Positions 34,007 to 43,085 of a stretch of 64,000 nt of DNA are shown one piece after another. The notes under the pieces were generated by a model that searched no databases, was not told where the DNA came from, and saw nothing but the letters and a program-made list of their open reading frames with translations. A program made the position numbers and the translations under genes. The DNA lies in the NCBI RefSeq assembly GCF_009862785.1, contig NZ_WWHU01000001.1, positions 4,588,001 to 4,652,000 on the forward strand, given 5' to 3'. This DNA comes from Gordonia sp. SID5947. Lineage in GTDB: Bacteria > Actinomycetota > Actinomycetes > Mycobacteriales > Mycobacteriaceae. Numbering within the stretch: position 1 is the stretch's first letter; every line of letters starts with the position of its first letter.

Positions 34007-35572
34007 TCACGTAATCCTTGGCTCGTGGCGGGCGCACCCACAGGGTGCCGTCGCCCGCGCGGGGCCTTCCTTCTTCAGTTCCCGCTTGAGGATCTTGTTG
34101 GTCGCCGTGGTGGGCAGGTCGTCGGCGATGCGCACATAGCGCGGCCAGGCCTTGGGAGAGAGATCTGCCTGGGCCGCAAGCTGTTCGGCGAATGCCTCGG
34201 GAGTGAGCTCCGCGTCGTCCTGGAGGACGACGGCAGCCATCACGGCGTCACCGACATGTTCGTCGGGGACCGCGTAGACCGCGACGCGGTTGATCTCCGG
34301 GAGGCGCAGCAGGATGCGTTCGATGGGCCCGGCGGCCAGGTTCTCACCGTCCACCCGCATCCAGTCGCCGGTGCGGCCCGCCAGGTAGATCCAGTCGTCG
34401 GCGTCCTTGTACGCGAGGTCGCCCGACCAGTACATGCCATGACGCAGGCGTTCGCTGGTCGCGGTTGCGTCGTTGTAGTAGCCGCTGAACATGCCTGCGC
34501 CATCGGTGTTGACCAGTTCACCGATGGCATCGTCGGCGTTGACCAGGGCTCCCGTATCGTCGAACTCCGCCCGTGGACACTCGGTCACTGTGTCCGAGTT
34601 GTACACGGCTACATTGGGATATCCCTTTCCGATCGAACCGTGCGGCGTGCCTGGTTCGCGGGTGATGATGATCGCGAGTTCGGTGGAACCGAAGCCGTCC
34701 CACACGGTGCATCCGAAGCGGCGGGAGAAGTCGTCGATGTCCCGGTCGGTGGCCTCGTTGCCGAACGCGACGCGCAGCGGGTTGTCGGCGTCGTCGGGCT
34801 GTTCCTCGGTGGCGAGGATGTAGGCGAGCGGTTTGCCGACGTAGTTCATGTACGTGGCGCCGTAGCGGCGGATGTCGTGCAAGAAGGTCGATGCGGAGAA
34901 CTTGGCGGGGGCCATCGCCGCGCCACCGCACAGCGCCACGCAGTAGCCGCCCATCAGGCACGCGGAATGGAACAGGGGCATGGACAGGTAGCAGACGTCG
35001 CCCGGTCCGACGCTGTACTTCTCGACCAGGACCGGGCCGGCGAACGGGATCATCATGTGCGCGAACTGAACCGGCTTGGGATTGCCGCTGGTTCCGGAGG
35101 TGAAGATCAACATGAACGTATCGGTCGCGGTGGGCACCGAGTGTGGCGTCAGGTCGCCGGCGCCGGCCAGCAGCGCGGCCCATTCGTCCGATGACGTGTC
35201 CAGGATCCGGACGCCGGGCAGGTCGAGGCCGTCGAGCAGCGAGCGGTGCTCCGCATCGGTGATCAGGATCTGGCAGTCGGCTCGCACGATGTCGGCGGCG
35301 AGGCCGTCACCCCGGCGGGTGTTGTTCACCCCGACGGTCACGTACCCGCCGAGCGCCCCGGCCGCCAGCGCGATGAGCATGTCCGGCGTGTTGCCGAGGA
35401 GGGCGCCGACATGCATGGGCCGGGAGCGATCGGCGAGACCGAGCACGGCTGCGGCGGCGCGCTGGGCGTCGAGGATGTACTCGCGCCAGGACCACTGCCT
35501 GCCTTCGTAGGTGATCGCCAGGTTGTCGTCGTCTGCGCGCTCCTGCAGGAGCTGGGTTACCGTCTCGGCCAT
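34007..35572 (-). CDS. Acyl-CoA synthetase (FadD-like), C-terminus out of frame
   Basis: This 521-residue adenylate-forming enzyme has the P-loop FTSGTSGNPKPVQ, the A5 motif DGFGSTEL, the A7 region YWSGDLAYKD, the A8 hinge GRTGDWMRVDGENL and the A10 lysine in TNKILKREL. It would activate a fatty or steroid side-chain acid to its CoA ester. After KKEG the frame ends in an implausible Cys/Arg-rich tail. One extra base in the CCC at about 34051-34053 would instead give GDGTLWVRPPRAKDY, a normal FadD C-terminus, ending at 33978, 6 bp before the next gene. So the true gene is probably 33978-35572. Confidence 0.88.
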   Translation of the reverse strand: MAETVTQLLQERADDDNLAITYEGRQWSWREYILDAQRAAAAVLGLADRSRPMHVGALLGNTPDMLIALAAGALGGYVTVGVNNTRRGDGLAADIVRADCQILITDAEHRSLLDGLDLPGVRILDTSSDEWAALLAGAGDLTPHSVPTATDTFMLIFTSGTSGNPKPVQFAHMMIPFAGPVLVEKYSVGPGDVCYLSMPLFHSACLMGGYCVALCGGAAMAPAKFSASTFLHDIRRYGATYMNYVGKPLAYILATEEQPDDADNPLRVAFGNEATDRDIDDFSRRFGCTVWDGFGSTELAIIITREPGTPHGSIGKGYPNVAVYNSDTVTECPRAEFDDTGALVNADDAIGELVNTDGAGMFSGYYNDATATSERLRHGMYWSGDLAYKDADDWIYLAGRTGDWMRVDGENLAAGPIERILLRLPEINRVAVYAVPDEHVGDAVMAAVVLQDDAELTPEAFAEQLAAQADLSPKAWPRYVRIADDLPTTATNKILKRELKKEGPARATAPCGCARHEPRIT

Positions 35573-35650
35573 GCCGTCACTCTAGAACGTGTTCTCGTTT
35601 GCTGTGAACAGATTCTGGAGAATGTCTACTCCCGCACGAGCGGCGAGATG

Positions 35651-36124
35651 TCAGTGGATGAACCACCCGACCCCGGGCGTCACGGTGAACGCGCGATCGG
35701 CCCGGCCGATGATCGTGGTGGTGAAGGAGATGCGGCCGTGGCCGGCACGGATCTCGGCCCCCGAAGACGGTCTGCCGGCCGTGCACGTGGGAAACACGAC
35801 GTCGTCGGTGCGGTTTGTGCGTTCGTTCCGCCAGGTGATGGCCACGCGGGTCTGACCGAGGGTCCGCGCGCACGCATCGCCCACGGGGAGTATCCGCAGG
35901 CGGGTGGCGTCGGCACTCGTGGCCGTGGCCGCGAGATTGGCGGCGAAACCGCCGGAGAGTCCGTTCTTGTCGACCGTGACTCCCACATTCGGTACCTGGT
36001 CGACCCGGAGCGCTTTCGGGGGCGCTGCGGACGCGGCTCCACTGCCCGCGATGGCACCCATCGCCATGCCCACCGCCGCGGTCACGCATGTCGCGGTTCG
36101 AATCGTTGTCCGGCGTCCCGTCAT
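35651..36124 (-). CDS. Small secreted protein of unknown function
   Basis: The 157-residue product begins with a twin-Arg-containing basic segment and a hydrophobic helix ending in ASAAP near residue 35, a clear signal peptide. The mature part of about 120 residues is predicted beta-rich with two cysteines (GDACARTLG and FPTCTAGR) that could form a disulfide, and it ends VTPGVGWFIH. No known domain is recognised. Short exported proteins of this layout are common in Gordonia and Rhodococcus. It lies upstream of FadD on the same strand, 78 bp away, and is divergent from the thioesterase gene. Confidence 0.72.
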   Translation of the reverse strand: MTGRRTTIRTATCVTAAVGMAMGAIAGSGAASAAPPKALRVDQVPNVGVTVDKNGLSGGFAANLAATATSADATRLRILPVGDACARTLGQTRVAITWRNERTNRTDDVVFPTCTAGRPSSGAEIRAGHGRISFTTTIIGRADRAFTVTPGVGWFIH

Positions 36125-36303
36125 CAGCGGTTCCCTCCAGTCCGGTCGAGCACAGGTTCTCGTCTGTCAGGGTGTCGGAGCCAGGTCTGGGCGTACAGGT
36201 GTGCGCCGGTTCTGTTACGGATCCGAGACTGCCGCGCGGGGCTTCAGAGGGGCGGGAGATGCTGGTGAGGTCGCCGATTGTGAATGGCGTCTCATTACGC
36301 CGT

Positions 36304-36319
36304 CCGAGCGTCCGCTCGG
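36304..36319. promoter_or_regulatory. Small palindrome before the thioesterase gene
   Basis: CCGAGCG-TC-CGCTCGG is a perfect 7-bp dyad about 38 bp before the thioesterase start, in the 233-bp divergent gap. It could be an operator or a leader hairpin. No regulator gene is adjacent. Confidence 0.3.
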
Positions 36320-36357
36320 TTCGCCGTGCGCCGGCCCGTGCTGATAGGACCGTAGAC

Positions 36358-37293
36358 ATGACTGGCGACAGGGCTGTGCCCACCCGGATCGTGCCGCGCG
36401 ATCCGGTCACGGCATTCGGTATCGGAAACGTCGCGGTGAGCGGACCGGCGACCGTGCGTGCCGAGCAGCGCGTGGGCGCGGACCTCGTGGATCATCGTGG
36501 CCGGATCGATCTACCGGCGCTCGCGGTGTTGTTCGATCACCTCGGAGGGCTGCCCTTCATCGCCTCCGACCCGCAGCGGTCGCCATGCGTCCAGGCCCGC
36601 CTCGCGATCTCCATGCAGGGGCATGTCGATGTGGGCGACCTGGTCACGGGCGAAGCCGAACTGCTGGTGCGGGACGAGATGTTCGGGACCACCCGCGTCG
36701 ACATCGTGACGTCGACGGGCCGGATCTGTTGTTCGGGCACCGCGCGCAACGTCGGCGTGGGTCGGACGGTTTCCGGCAACCCGGGCGGTGGGCGGGGTGT
36801 CGACGCTCCGCCGCCCGTTGGTGACGCTGCGGATCAACGACCGATGCCGCCGGTCATCGAACCGGGGCTCGACGGCCGCGCGATCGTCGAGCAGATCGCG
36901 GCCGGAACCCGACCCGCGGGCCACCTGACCGAGCTCCTCAACGGCCGGATCGACACCGTCGACCACCCGCTCGGCGTTGGCGTGCGTTTCACCGTGGAAA
37001 CCGAGCCGTGGATGGGCAACCTGTTCGGCACGATGCACGGAGGCGTGATCGCCGCAGTGGTCGCGCAGGGGTGCGCGCTGGCCGGTCAGGCGAACGCCGC
37101 TGCCGGGCGCGACTATCAACTCGCCGATCTGGCGATCAGCTTTCTCCGGTCGCCGGCGGTGCAGGGCACCGACGTCGTCGTCGATGTGACGCCGGTGAAG
37201 GTCGGTCGTCGGATCGCGTCGTTCGAGGCCACGATGCATGCGCACGATGGGATGTTGCTCAGTCGGGGCGCGGCAGACGTGCACTACCGCTGA
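36358..37293 (+). CDS. Double hot-dog thioesterase-family protein
   Basis: ATG 36358 gives 311 residues; the earlier in-frame ATG lies across the divergent signal-peptide gene. Two hot-dog repeats are apparent. The first (about 30-135) includes [16 protein letters not shown]; the second (about 180-305) includes [21 protein letters not shown] with the HGG motif and [17 protein letters not shown] Pro/Gly linker joins them. The arrangement fits acyl-CoA thioesterases or MaoC/PaaI-like proteins of actinobacteria. The gene ends just before the 21-bp repeat arrays. Confidence 0.8.
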   Translation: MTGDRAVPTRIVPRDPVTAFGIGNVAVSGPATVRAEQRVGADLVDHRGRIDLPALAVLFDHLGGLPFIASDPQRSPCVQARLAISMQGHVDVGDLVTGEAELLVRDEMFGTTRVDIVTSTGRICCSGTARNVGVGRTVSGNPGGGRGVDAPPPVGDAADQRPMPPVIEPGLDGRAIVEQIAAGTRPAGHLTELLNGRIDTVDHPLGVGVRFTVETEPWMGNLFGTMHGGVIAAVVAQGCALAGQANAAAGRDYQLADLAISFLRSPAVQGTDVVVDVTPVKVGRRIASFEATMHAHDGMLLSRGAADVHYR

Positions 37294-37300
37294 CTCCGCC

Positions 37301-37489
37301 GACGGCAACCTCGATTCCGTCGACGGCAACCTCGATTCCGTCGACGGGAACCTCGACTGCGCCGACGGCAACCTAGACTGCGCCGACGGCAACCTAGACT
37401 GCGCCGACGGCAACCTAGACTGCGCCGACGGCAACCTCGACTGCGCAGACGGCAACCTCGACTGCGCCGACGGCAACCAAACGAACATT
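37301..37489. repeat. 21-bp tandem repeat array, nine units
   Basis: Units beginning GACGGCAACC start at 37301, 37322, 37343, 37364, 37385, 37406, 37427, 37448 and 37469, an exact 21-bp period. The first units carry GTCGACGG...CCGTCGAC dyads (8-bp arms, 11-nt loop); later units have GCGCCGACGGCAACCTAGACT. The array fills the gap between the thioesterase and TIGR03084 genes. Its core is the reverse complement of the second array at 37532. It lies in intergenic DNA but leaves a + frame open because 21 is a multiple of three. Confidence 0.93.
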
Positions 37490-37531
37490 GCACCGCGGAC
37501 AATCCTGGGCGCTCGTCGAGCCTGCGTGGGT

Positions 37532-37631
37532 GCTGTCGGCGCGACACCCGTTGCTTTCGGGGCTACCCACGTTGCTGTCGGCGCGATACCCGTTGCTGTC
37601 GGCGCGATTCTGGTTGCTGTCGACGGAAAAC
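37532..37631. repeat. Second 21-bp tandem repeat array in opposite orientation
   Basis: Units starting GCTGTCGGCGCGA lie at 37532, 37553 (diverged), 37574 and 37595, with a partial unit at 37616. The core GTTGCTGTCGGCGC is the reverse complement of GCGCCGACAGCAAC and so matches the first array with one substitution. The two arrays face each other across about 42 bp. The rest of the 385-bp gene-free gap (37294-37678) holds only this spacer and a short stretch before the next start. Confidence 0.88.
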
Positions 37632-37678
37632 AATCATGCGTGATTGATTTTCGCGACTGCCTGTGTGACGCTGGTCGC

Positions 37679-38488
37679 ATGTCGATCGTGGAGGGGCTCG
37701 TTGCGGATCTGACGGCGCAATCGGCGGAGCTCGACACTCTGGTGGCCGCTCTGGACGATGCCGGGTGGGCGCAGCCGACACCGGCCGAGGGGTGGTCGGT
37801 GGCGCATCAGATCGCTCATCTCGCATGGACCGACCGGGTGGCGGCCCTCGCCGCCACGGATCCGGATGCGTTCGGCCGGGTCCTCGACGACGCGGCCCGC
37901 AATCCCACAGGGTTCGTCGACACCGCGGCCGAGGAGGGGGCGGCAGACGCACCCGCTCGCATTCTCGAGAACTGGCGGAGCGCCCGGTCCGACCTCGCCG
38001 AGGCACTGGGCGCCGTGCCGGAGGGTGTGAAGATCCCGTGGTTCGGCCCGCCGATGTCCGCAGCGTCGATGGCAACCGCTCGCCTGATGGAGACCTGGGC
38101 CCACGGTCTCGACGTCGCCGACGCACTCGACGTCACGACGGTGCCCACCGACCGGATTCGCGGTGTCGTCCACATCGGTGTGCGCACCAGGGATTTCGCC
38201 TACGCGGTGCACGGCCTGACCCCACCGGCGGCCCCGTTCCGGTACGAGATCACTGCGCCGTCGGGTGAATTGTGGACCTGGGGGCCCGACGACGCCACCG
38301 ACATCGTGCGCGGCCCTGCGATCGACTTCTGCCAGTTGGTGACCCAGCGACGTTCCCAGGCAGACCTCGATCTGGAGATCATCGGTACCGAGGCGACGCG
38401 CTGGGCCGGCATCGCGCAGGCATTCGCCGGACCACCGGGGCCGGGAAGACCGTCGACCACTGCCGACGAGAGGCCCGCTGAGCGATGA
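37679..38488 (+). CDS. TIGR03084 family metal-binding protein (DinB/maleylpyruvate isomerase-like)
   Basis: ATG 37679 gives 269 residues. The N-terminal four-helix domain has [15 protein letters not shown] and [14 protein letters not shown], whose histidines match the metal site of DinB/mycothiol-dependent maleylpyruvate isomerases. The C-terminus contains [15 protein letters not shown] and CQLVTQRRS, as expected for TIGR03084. Members of this family in actinobacteria often sit beside AtuA-type genes. The frame stays open upstream through both repeat arrays, but no start there looks real. No clear ribosome site is seen. It heads the acyl-CoA operon and overlaps AtuA by 4 bp. Confidence 0.87.
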   Translation: MSIVEGLVADLTAQSAELDTLVAALDDAGWAQPTPAEGWSVAHQIAHLAWTDRVAALAATDPDAFGRVLDDAARNPTGFVDTAAEEGAADAPARILENWRSARSDLAEALGAVPEGVKIPWFGPPMSAASMATARLMETWAHGLDVADALDVTTVPTDRIRGVVHIGVRTRDFAYAVHGLTPPAAPFRYEITAPSGELWTWGPDDATDIVRGPAIDFCQLVTQRRSQADLDLEIIGTEATRWAGIAQAFAGPPGPGRPSTTADERPAER

Positions 38489-40326
38489 CCGACACACATG
38501 CCGGGAGAATCGTCCGGATCGGGAACGCCTCCGGGTTCTACGGTGACCGATTCTCGGCGATGCGAGAGATGCTCGAGGGCGGCGAGCTCGACTACCTCAC
38601 AGGGGATTACCTGGCCGAACTGACCATGCTGATCCTCGGCCGGGACCGGATGAAGGACCACCGGTCGGGATATGCCAAGACATTCCTGCGGCAGATGGAG
38701 GACTGTCTCGGACTCGCGATCGACAAGGGCGTCCGCATCGTCACCAACGCGGGTGGGCTCAATCCACACGGCCTCGCGGTTTCGTTGCGCGAGCTCGCCG
38801 AGAAGCTGGGCATCAACGCCGACATCGCCTTCGTCGACGGTGACGACCTTCGTGATCGAGCCGCAGAACTGGGGCTAGGCGAGCCATTGACCGCCAACGC
38901 CTACCTCGGAGCGTTCGGCATCAAGACCGCTCTGGACGCCGGTGCCGAGATCGTGGTGACCGGCCGGGTCACCGATGCGTCCCTCACGGTCGGGCCGGCC
39001 GCCAGCGAATTCGGTTGGGAACATCACGATCTCGACGCGCTTGCCGGAGCGGTGGTGGCGGGCCACGTCATCGAATGCGGCGCGCAGGCGACGGGCGGCA
39101 ACTACTCCTTCTTCGGTGAACTGCCCCGAATGGGTCACCTGGGTTTCCCGATCGCGGAGGTCGCCGCCGACGGGTCGTCGGTGATCACCAAGCATCCTGG
39201 CACCGGAGGTGCGGTCACGGTCGGAACGGTCACCGCGCAGTTGCTCTACGAAGTCGGTGGGCCCCGGTACCTCGGTCCGGACGTGACGACGCGACTCGAC
39301 ACCATCGAACTCGGCCAGTCCGGCGAGGATCGGGTGGCGATCAGTGGGGTGCGCGGCGAGGCGCCGCCGTCGACGACCAAGGTGTCGCTGAATCGTCTTG
39401 CAGGAGTTCGCAACGAGATCACCCTCATTCTCACCGGGCTCGACATCGAGGCGAAGGCAGAGCTGTTCAAGGATCAGTTCACCGCGGCCCTGCCGACCGC
39501 GCCTGCCGAGATCGACTGGGAGCTGTCCCGGCTCGACCGACCGGATGCCGAGACCGAGGAACAGGCGAGCGCGCTGCTCCGTTGCGTGGTCCGCGATCCA
39601 GATGCGAAGAAGGTGGGCCGCGCGTTCTCGTCGACGGCCATCGAACTGGCGCTGGCGAGCTACCCCGGTTTCGCGGCGACCAACCCTCCCGGGCAGGGCA
39701 GCCCGTACGGCGTCTTCGAGCCGGGCTATGTCGACGCCGAGGCCGTCGATCACCGCGTGGCACTGCAGAACGGGGTGGTCGAACGGATCCCGCCGAGCCC
39801 TCTGCGTGCCGAGGTGCCCGACGATGTCGGAGACGAACCGACCGAGACCTCGGCGGACTGGGGGCCGACGTCGTCGCTGCCCCTCGGCACCATCGCCGGC
39901 GCGCGCAGCGGCGACAAGGGCGGTAGCGCGAACATCGGTGTGTGGGTGCGTAATCCAGACCACTTTCCCTGGCTCGACAGCACGCTCGACGTCGATCTGC
40001 TCAGGGAACTGCTGCCGGAGGTGGCCGACCTCCCGGTGCGTCGCCATCGGCTCGCGAATCTGAACGCGGTCAACTTCGTGATCGACGGCGTTCTCGGCCG
40101 CGGTGTCGCCGAGAATGTCCGATTCGACCCGCAGGCAAAGGGGATGGGGGAGTGGTTGCGGTCGCGACCGGTACCCATTCCGATCGCATTCACGAAGCAG
40201 GCCGGCGCCGGGAGCGAAGCGAGCGGGCCGAGTCAGGCCGGCGCCGGGAGCGAAGCGAGCGGGCCGAGTCAGGCCGGCGCCGGGCGCGAAGCGAGCGGGC
40301 CGAATCAACACAAGGAGAGCCAGTGA
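38485..40326 (+). CDS. AtuA-family (DUF1446) acyclic terpene utilisation protein
   Basis: This 613-residue protein has an AtuA domain over about residues 8-450 ([57 protein letters not shown]) and a second small domain about 465-575 ([21 protein letters not shown]). AtuA is needed for citronellol and geraniol breakdown in Pseudomonas, but its reaction is not known. The M. tuberculosis equivalent by position is Rv0976c. The last about 40 residues are a three-fold 12-residue repeat that looks acquired. Start overlaps the previous gene and stop overlaps the next. Confidence 0.9.
   Translation: MTDTHAGRIVRIGNASGFYGDRFSAMREMLEGGELDYLTGDYLAELTMLILGRDRMKDHRSGYAKTFLRQMEDCLGLAIDKGVRIVTNAGGLNPHGLAVSLRELAEKLGINADIAFVDGDDLRDRAAELGLGEPLTANAYLGAFGIKTALDAGAEIVVTGRVTDASLTVGPAASEFGWEHHDLDALAGAVVAGHVIECGAQATGGNYSFFGELPRMGHLGFPIAEVAADGSSVITKHPGTGGAVTVGTVTAQLLYEVGGPRYLGPDVTTRLDTIELGQSGEDRVAISGVRGEAPPSTTKVSLNRLAGVRNEITLILTGLDIEAKAELFKDQFTAALPTAPAEIDWELSRLDRPDAETEEQASALLRCVVRDPDAKKVGRAFSSTAIELALASYPGFAATNPPGQGSPYGVFEPGYVDAEAVDHRVALQNGVVERIPPSPLRAEVPDDVGDEPTETSADWGPTSSLPLGTIAGARSGDKGGSANIGVWVRNPDHFPWLDSTLDVDLLRELLPEVADLPVRRHRLANLNAVNFVIDGVLGRGVAENVRFDPQAKGMGEWLRSRPVPIPIAFTKQAGAGSEASGPSQAGAGSEASGPSQAGAGREASGPNQHKESQ
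40198..40305. repeat. Three 36-bp tandem repeats inside the AtuA gene 3' end
   Basis: Units at 40198-40233, 40234-40269 and 40270-40305 each encode [12 protein letters not shown] with small changes in the third (R for S, N for S). Each contains GGAGCGAAGCGAGCGGGCC, a phrase typical of REP-type intergenic repeats in this group. The repeat keeps the frame and adds a Gly/Ala/Ser tail just before the stop. Confidence 0.9.
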
Positions 40327-41483
40327 CGATCAGCAGCCCGGTATGGGAGACCCCGGAACGTCTCGAATTGCGTTCCACCGTCAGGGCATTCGTGGAGCGG
40401 CATGTGCTGCCCTACCAGGACGAGTGGGAGCAGGAGGGGTTGATCCCGCGTGACCTGCACCGTGAGGCAGCCAAGTTGGGTTTGTTCGGCCTGGGTATTC
40501 CCGAGGACGTCGGCGGGTCCGGTGGCGACCTCGTCGACGGATCGATCCTCGGGGAGGAGTTCCACTACGCGGGAGCAGCGGGCGGAGTCTTCGCCTCCCT
40601 GTTCACCCATGGCATCGCCCTGCCCCACCTCATCGGCGCGGGTGATCCCGACCAGATCGACCGTTGGGTGCGGCCGACACTCGCGGGGGAGAAGATCGGC
40701 AGCCTCGCCATCACCGAACCCGGCGGTGGCAGCGACGTCGGACACCTGCGCACCTCTGCGGTCCGCGACGGTGACCACTATGTGGTGAACGGTGCGAAGA
40801 CATACATCACCTCGGCTGTTCGTGCCGACTTCGTCGTGACCGCGGTCCGCACGGGTGGGCCGGGTGCTTCGGGGGTCTCGTTGCTGGTCATCGAGAAGGA
40901 CACCCCGGGATTCACGGTCACCCGAAAGCTGGACAAGATGGGGTGGCGCAGCTCCGACACCGCCGAGTTGTCGTTTGCCGATGTGCGCGTGCCGGTGGCC
41001 AATCTGGTTGGTGCGGAGAACTCGGGCTTCGCCCAGATCGCCACGGCGTTCGTGACCGAGCGATCGGGCCTTGCCGTGCAGGCCTACGCGAGTGCCCAGC
41101 GTTGCCTTGACCTGACCCTCGATTGGGTCCGGGATCGGGAAACCTTCGGTAAGCCGCTGATCGCACGACAATCCGTGCAGGAGGCCGTCACCGAGATGGC
41201 TCGTCGGATCGACATCGCGCGGACCTACACCCGCGCAGTCGTGGAACGGAAGGTCGACTCGGACGACGATCTGATCGCCGAGGTGTGTTTCGCGAAGAAC
41301 ACCGCGGTCGAGGCAGGCGAATGGGTTGCGAACAAGGCCGTTCAACTCTTCGGCGGCATGGGATACATGACGGGCACCGAGGTGGAGCGGCAGTACCGGG
41401 ACATGCGCATCATCGGTATCGGTGGCGGTACGACCGAAATCCTCTCGGGCCTCGCGGCGAAACGGTTGGGGTATCAGCTGTGA
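40323..41483 (+). CDS. Acyl-CoA dehydrogenase (FadE13-like)
   Basis: GTG 40323 overlaps the AtuA stop and has AAGGAG about 6 nt upstream; the product is 386 residues. FAD-binding phrases are SLAITEPGGGSDVGHLRTSA and WRSSDTAELSFADVRVP, and LFGGMGYMTGTEVERQYRDM is near the C-terminus. The usual catalytic Glu of short/medium-chain enzymes is Gly here (GIGGGTTE), but a Glu lies in FVTERSGLA, the site used by isovaleryl- and long-chain enzymes. A branched or bulky acyl-CoA is therefore likely. It matches fadE13 (Rv0975c) by order. Confidence 0.92.
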   Translation: MTISSPVWETPERLELRSTVRAFVERHVLPYQDEWEQEGLIPRDLHREAAKLGLFGLGIPEDVGGSGGDLVDGSILGEEFHYAGAAGGVFASLFTHGIALPHLIGAGDPDQIDRWVRPTLAGEKIGSLAITEPGGGSDVGHLRTSAVRDGDHYVVNGAKTYITSAVRADFVVTAVRTGGPGASGVSLLVIEKDTPGFTVTRKLDKMGWRSSDTAELSFADVRVPVANLVGAENSGFAQIATAFVTERSGLAVQAYASAQRCLDLTLDWVRDRETFGKPLIARQSVQEAVTEMARRIDIARTYTRAVVERKVDSDDDLIAEVCFAKNTAVEAGEWVANKAVQLFGGMGYMTGTEVERQYRDMRIIGIGGGTTEILSGLAAKRLGYQL

Positions 41484-43078
41484 CGGCGATCCGCTCGATG
41501 CTCGACACGGCGGGCGAGGATTACGCGGCCGCGAGCACATCGATGAACGACAAACTCGCCGAACTGCAGGTCGAGTTCGACAAGGCACTCGCCGGCGGTG
41601 GTGAGAAGTATGTGGCCCGGCATCGCGAACGCGGCAAGATGATCCCGCGCGAGCGAATCGAGTTGCTGATCGACGAGGATTCCGCGTTCCTCGAACTGTG
41701 TCCACTCGCCGGATATGGCTCCGACTTCCAGGTCGGTGCGTCGGTGGTCACCGGGATCGGTGTCGTCGAGGGTGTCGAATGCATGATCGTTGCGAATGAC
41801 CCGACGGTCCGTGGCGGTACCTCCAATCCGTGGACGCTACGCAAGATCCTGCGCTGCAACGACATCGCGCTGGCCAACCGTCTGCCGATGATCTCGCTGG
41901 TGGAATCCGGTGGTGCGGACCTGCCCACCCAGAAAGAGGTCTTCGTTCCCGGCGGCCGGATGTTCCGGGACCTGACCCGGCTGTCGGCCGCCGGAATACC
42001 CACCATCGCACTGGTTTTCGGAAACTCGACAGCCGGCGGGGCCTATGTCCCGGGCATGAGTGATCACGTCGTGATGATCGAGAACCAGTCGAAGGTGTTC
42101 CTCGGTGGGCCGCCATTGGTGAAGATGGCCACGGGTGAGGACAGCGACGACGAATCGCTCGGTGGTGCCCAGATGCACGCCCGCCAGTCCGGCCTGGCGG
42201 ACTATTACGCTGCCGACGAGCAGGACGCGATCCGCATCGGCCGGCGCGTCGTCGCACGGCTCAACTGGCGCAAGAAGGGGCCCGGCCCGGTCGCCGACGC
42301 GATCGAACCACGATATGACGCAGAGGAACTGCTCGGCATCGTGCCCTCGGATCTCAAGATCCCGTTCAACCCGCGCGATGTGATCGCCCGAGTGGTCGAC
42401 GACAGCGATTTCGACGAATTCAAGCCGGAGTACGGCAGTTCACTGTGTACCGGGTGGGCGCGCATCCACGGCCACCCGATCGGCATCCTCGCCAACGCGC
42501 AGGGCGTCCTGTTCAGTCAGGAGTCGCAGAAGGCCACGCAGTTCATTCAACTCGCCAATCGCAGTGACACCCCATTGCTGTTCCTGCACAACACCACCGG
42601 ATACATGGTGGGCAAGGAGTACGAGCAGAACGGCATCATCAAGCACGGCGCGATGATGATCAACGCCGTCTCCAACTCCACGGTGCCGCACATCTCCATC
42701 CTGATGGGTGCCAGTTACGGCGCAGGTCACTACGGCATGTGCGGCCGAGCCTACGACCCGAGGTTCCTGTTCGCCTGGCCGAGCGCCAAGTCCGCGGTGA
42801 TGGGTGCCGCCCAACTCGCGGGCGTCATCTCCATCGTGTCCCGTGCGGCCACCGAGGCGCGGGGCGGCACCGTCGACGAGTCGGCCGACGCAGCCATGAA
42901 ACAGATGATCGAGGCCCAGATCGAAGCCGAGTCGGTACCGGCCTTCCTGTCGGGCATGCTCTACGACGACGGTGTCATCGATCCCCGGGACACCAGAACA
43001 GTTCTCGGTCTGTGCCTGTCGGCCATCCACAGTGGTCCGGTCGAGGGCAGCAGCAATTTCGGCGTCTTCCGGATGTGA
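41480..43078 (+). CDS. Acyl-CoA carboxylase carboxyltransferase (beta) subunit, AccD2-like
   Basis: GTG 41480 overlaps the preceding stop; the product is 532 residues, the usual size for methylcrotonyl/geranyl-CoA carboxylase beta subunits. N- and C-terminal crotonase-like carboxyltransferase domains show NDPTVRGGTSNPWTLRK, ESGGADLPTQKEVF, GNSTAGGAYVPGMSD, NTTGYMVGKEYEQNG and MGASYGAGHYGMCGRAYD. It would transfer CO2 from biotin on the alpha subunit to the gamma-carbon of an alpha,beta-unsaturated acyl-CoA. The partner gene is 7 bp downstream. It matches accD2 (Rv0974c) by order. Confidence 0.93.
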   Translation: MTAIRSMLDTAGEDYAAASTSMNDKLAELQVEFDKALAGGGEKYVARHRERGKMIPRERIELLIDEDSAFLELCPLAGYGSDFQVGASVVTGIGVVEGVECMIVANDPTVRGGTSNPWTLRKILRCNDIALANRLPMISLVESGGADLPTQKEVFVPGGRMFRDLTRLSAAGIPTIALVFGNSTAGGAYVPGMSDHVVMIENQSKVFLGGPPLVKMATGEDSDDESLGGAQMHARQSGLADYYAADEQDAIRIGRRVVARLNWRKKGPGPVADAIEPRYDAEELLGIVPSDLKIPFNPRDVIARVVDDSDFDEFKPEYGSSLCTGWARIHGHPIGILANAQGVLFSQESQKATQFIQLANRSDTPLLFLHNTTGYMVGKEYEQNGIIKHGAMMINAVSNSTVPHISILMGASYGAGHYGMCGRAYDPRFLFAWPSAKSAVMGAAQLAGVISIVSRAATEARGGTVDESADAAMKQMIEAQIEAESVPAFLSGMLYDDGVIDPRDTRTVLGLCLSAIHSGPVEGSSNFGVFRM

Positions 43079-43085
43079 GGCGGAG

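Noticed and set aside
37301..37631. CRISPR array
   Set aside because: Units abut with no unique spacers, the period is 21 bp and no cas genes are present.
37238..37678. Long + frame through both 21-bp arrays as an N-terminal extension of the TIGR03084 protein
   Set aside because: The frame is open because the period is a multiple of three. It starts inside the thioesterase gene, encodes only repeated DGNLDCA-like units, and TIGR03084 proteins begin at the ATG at 37679.
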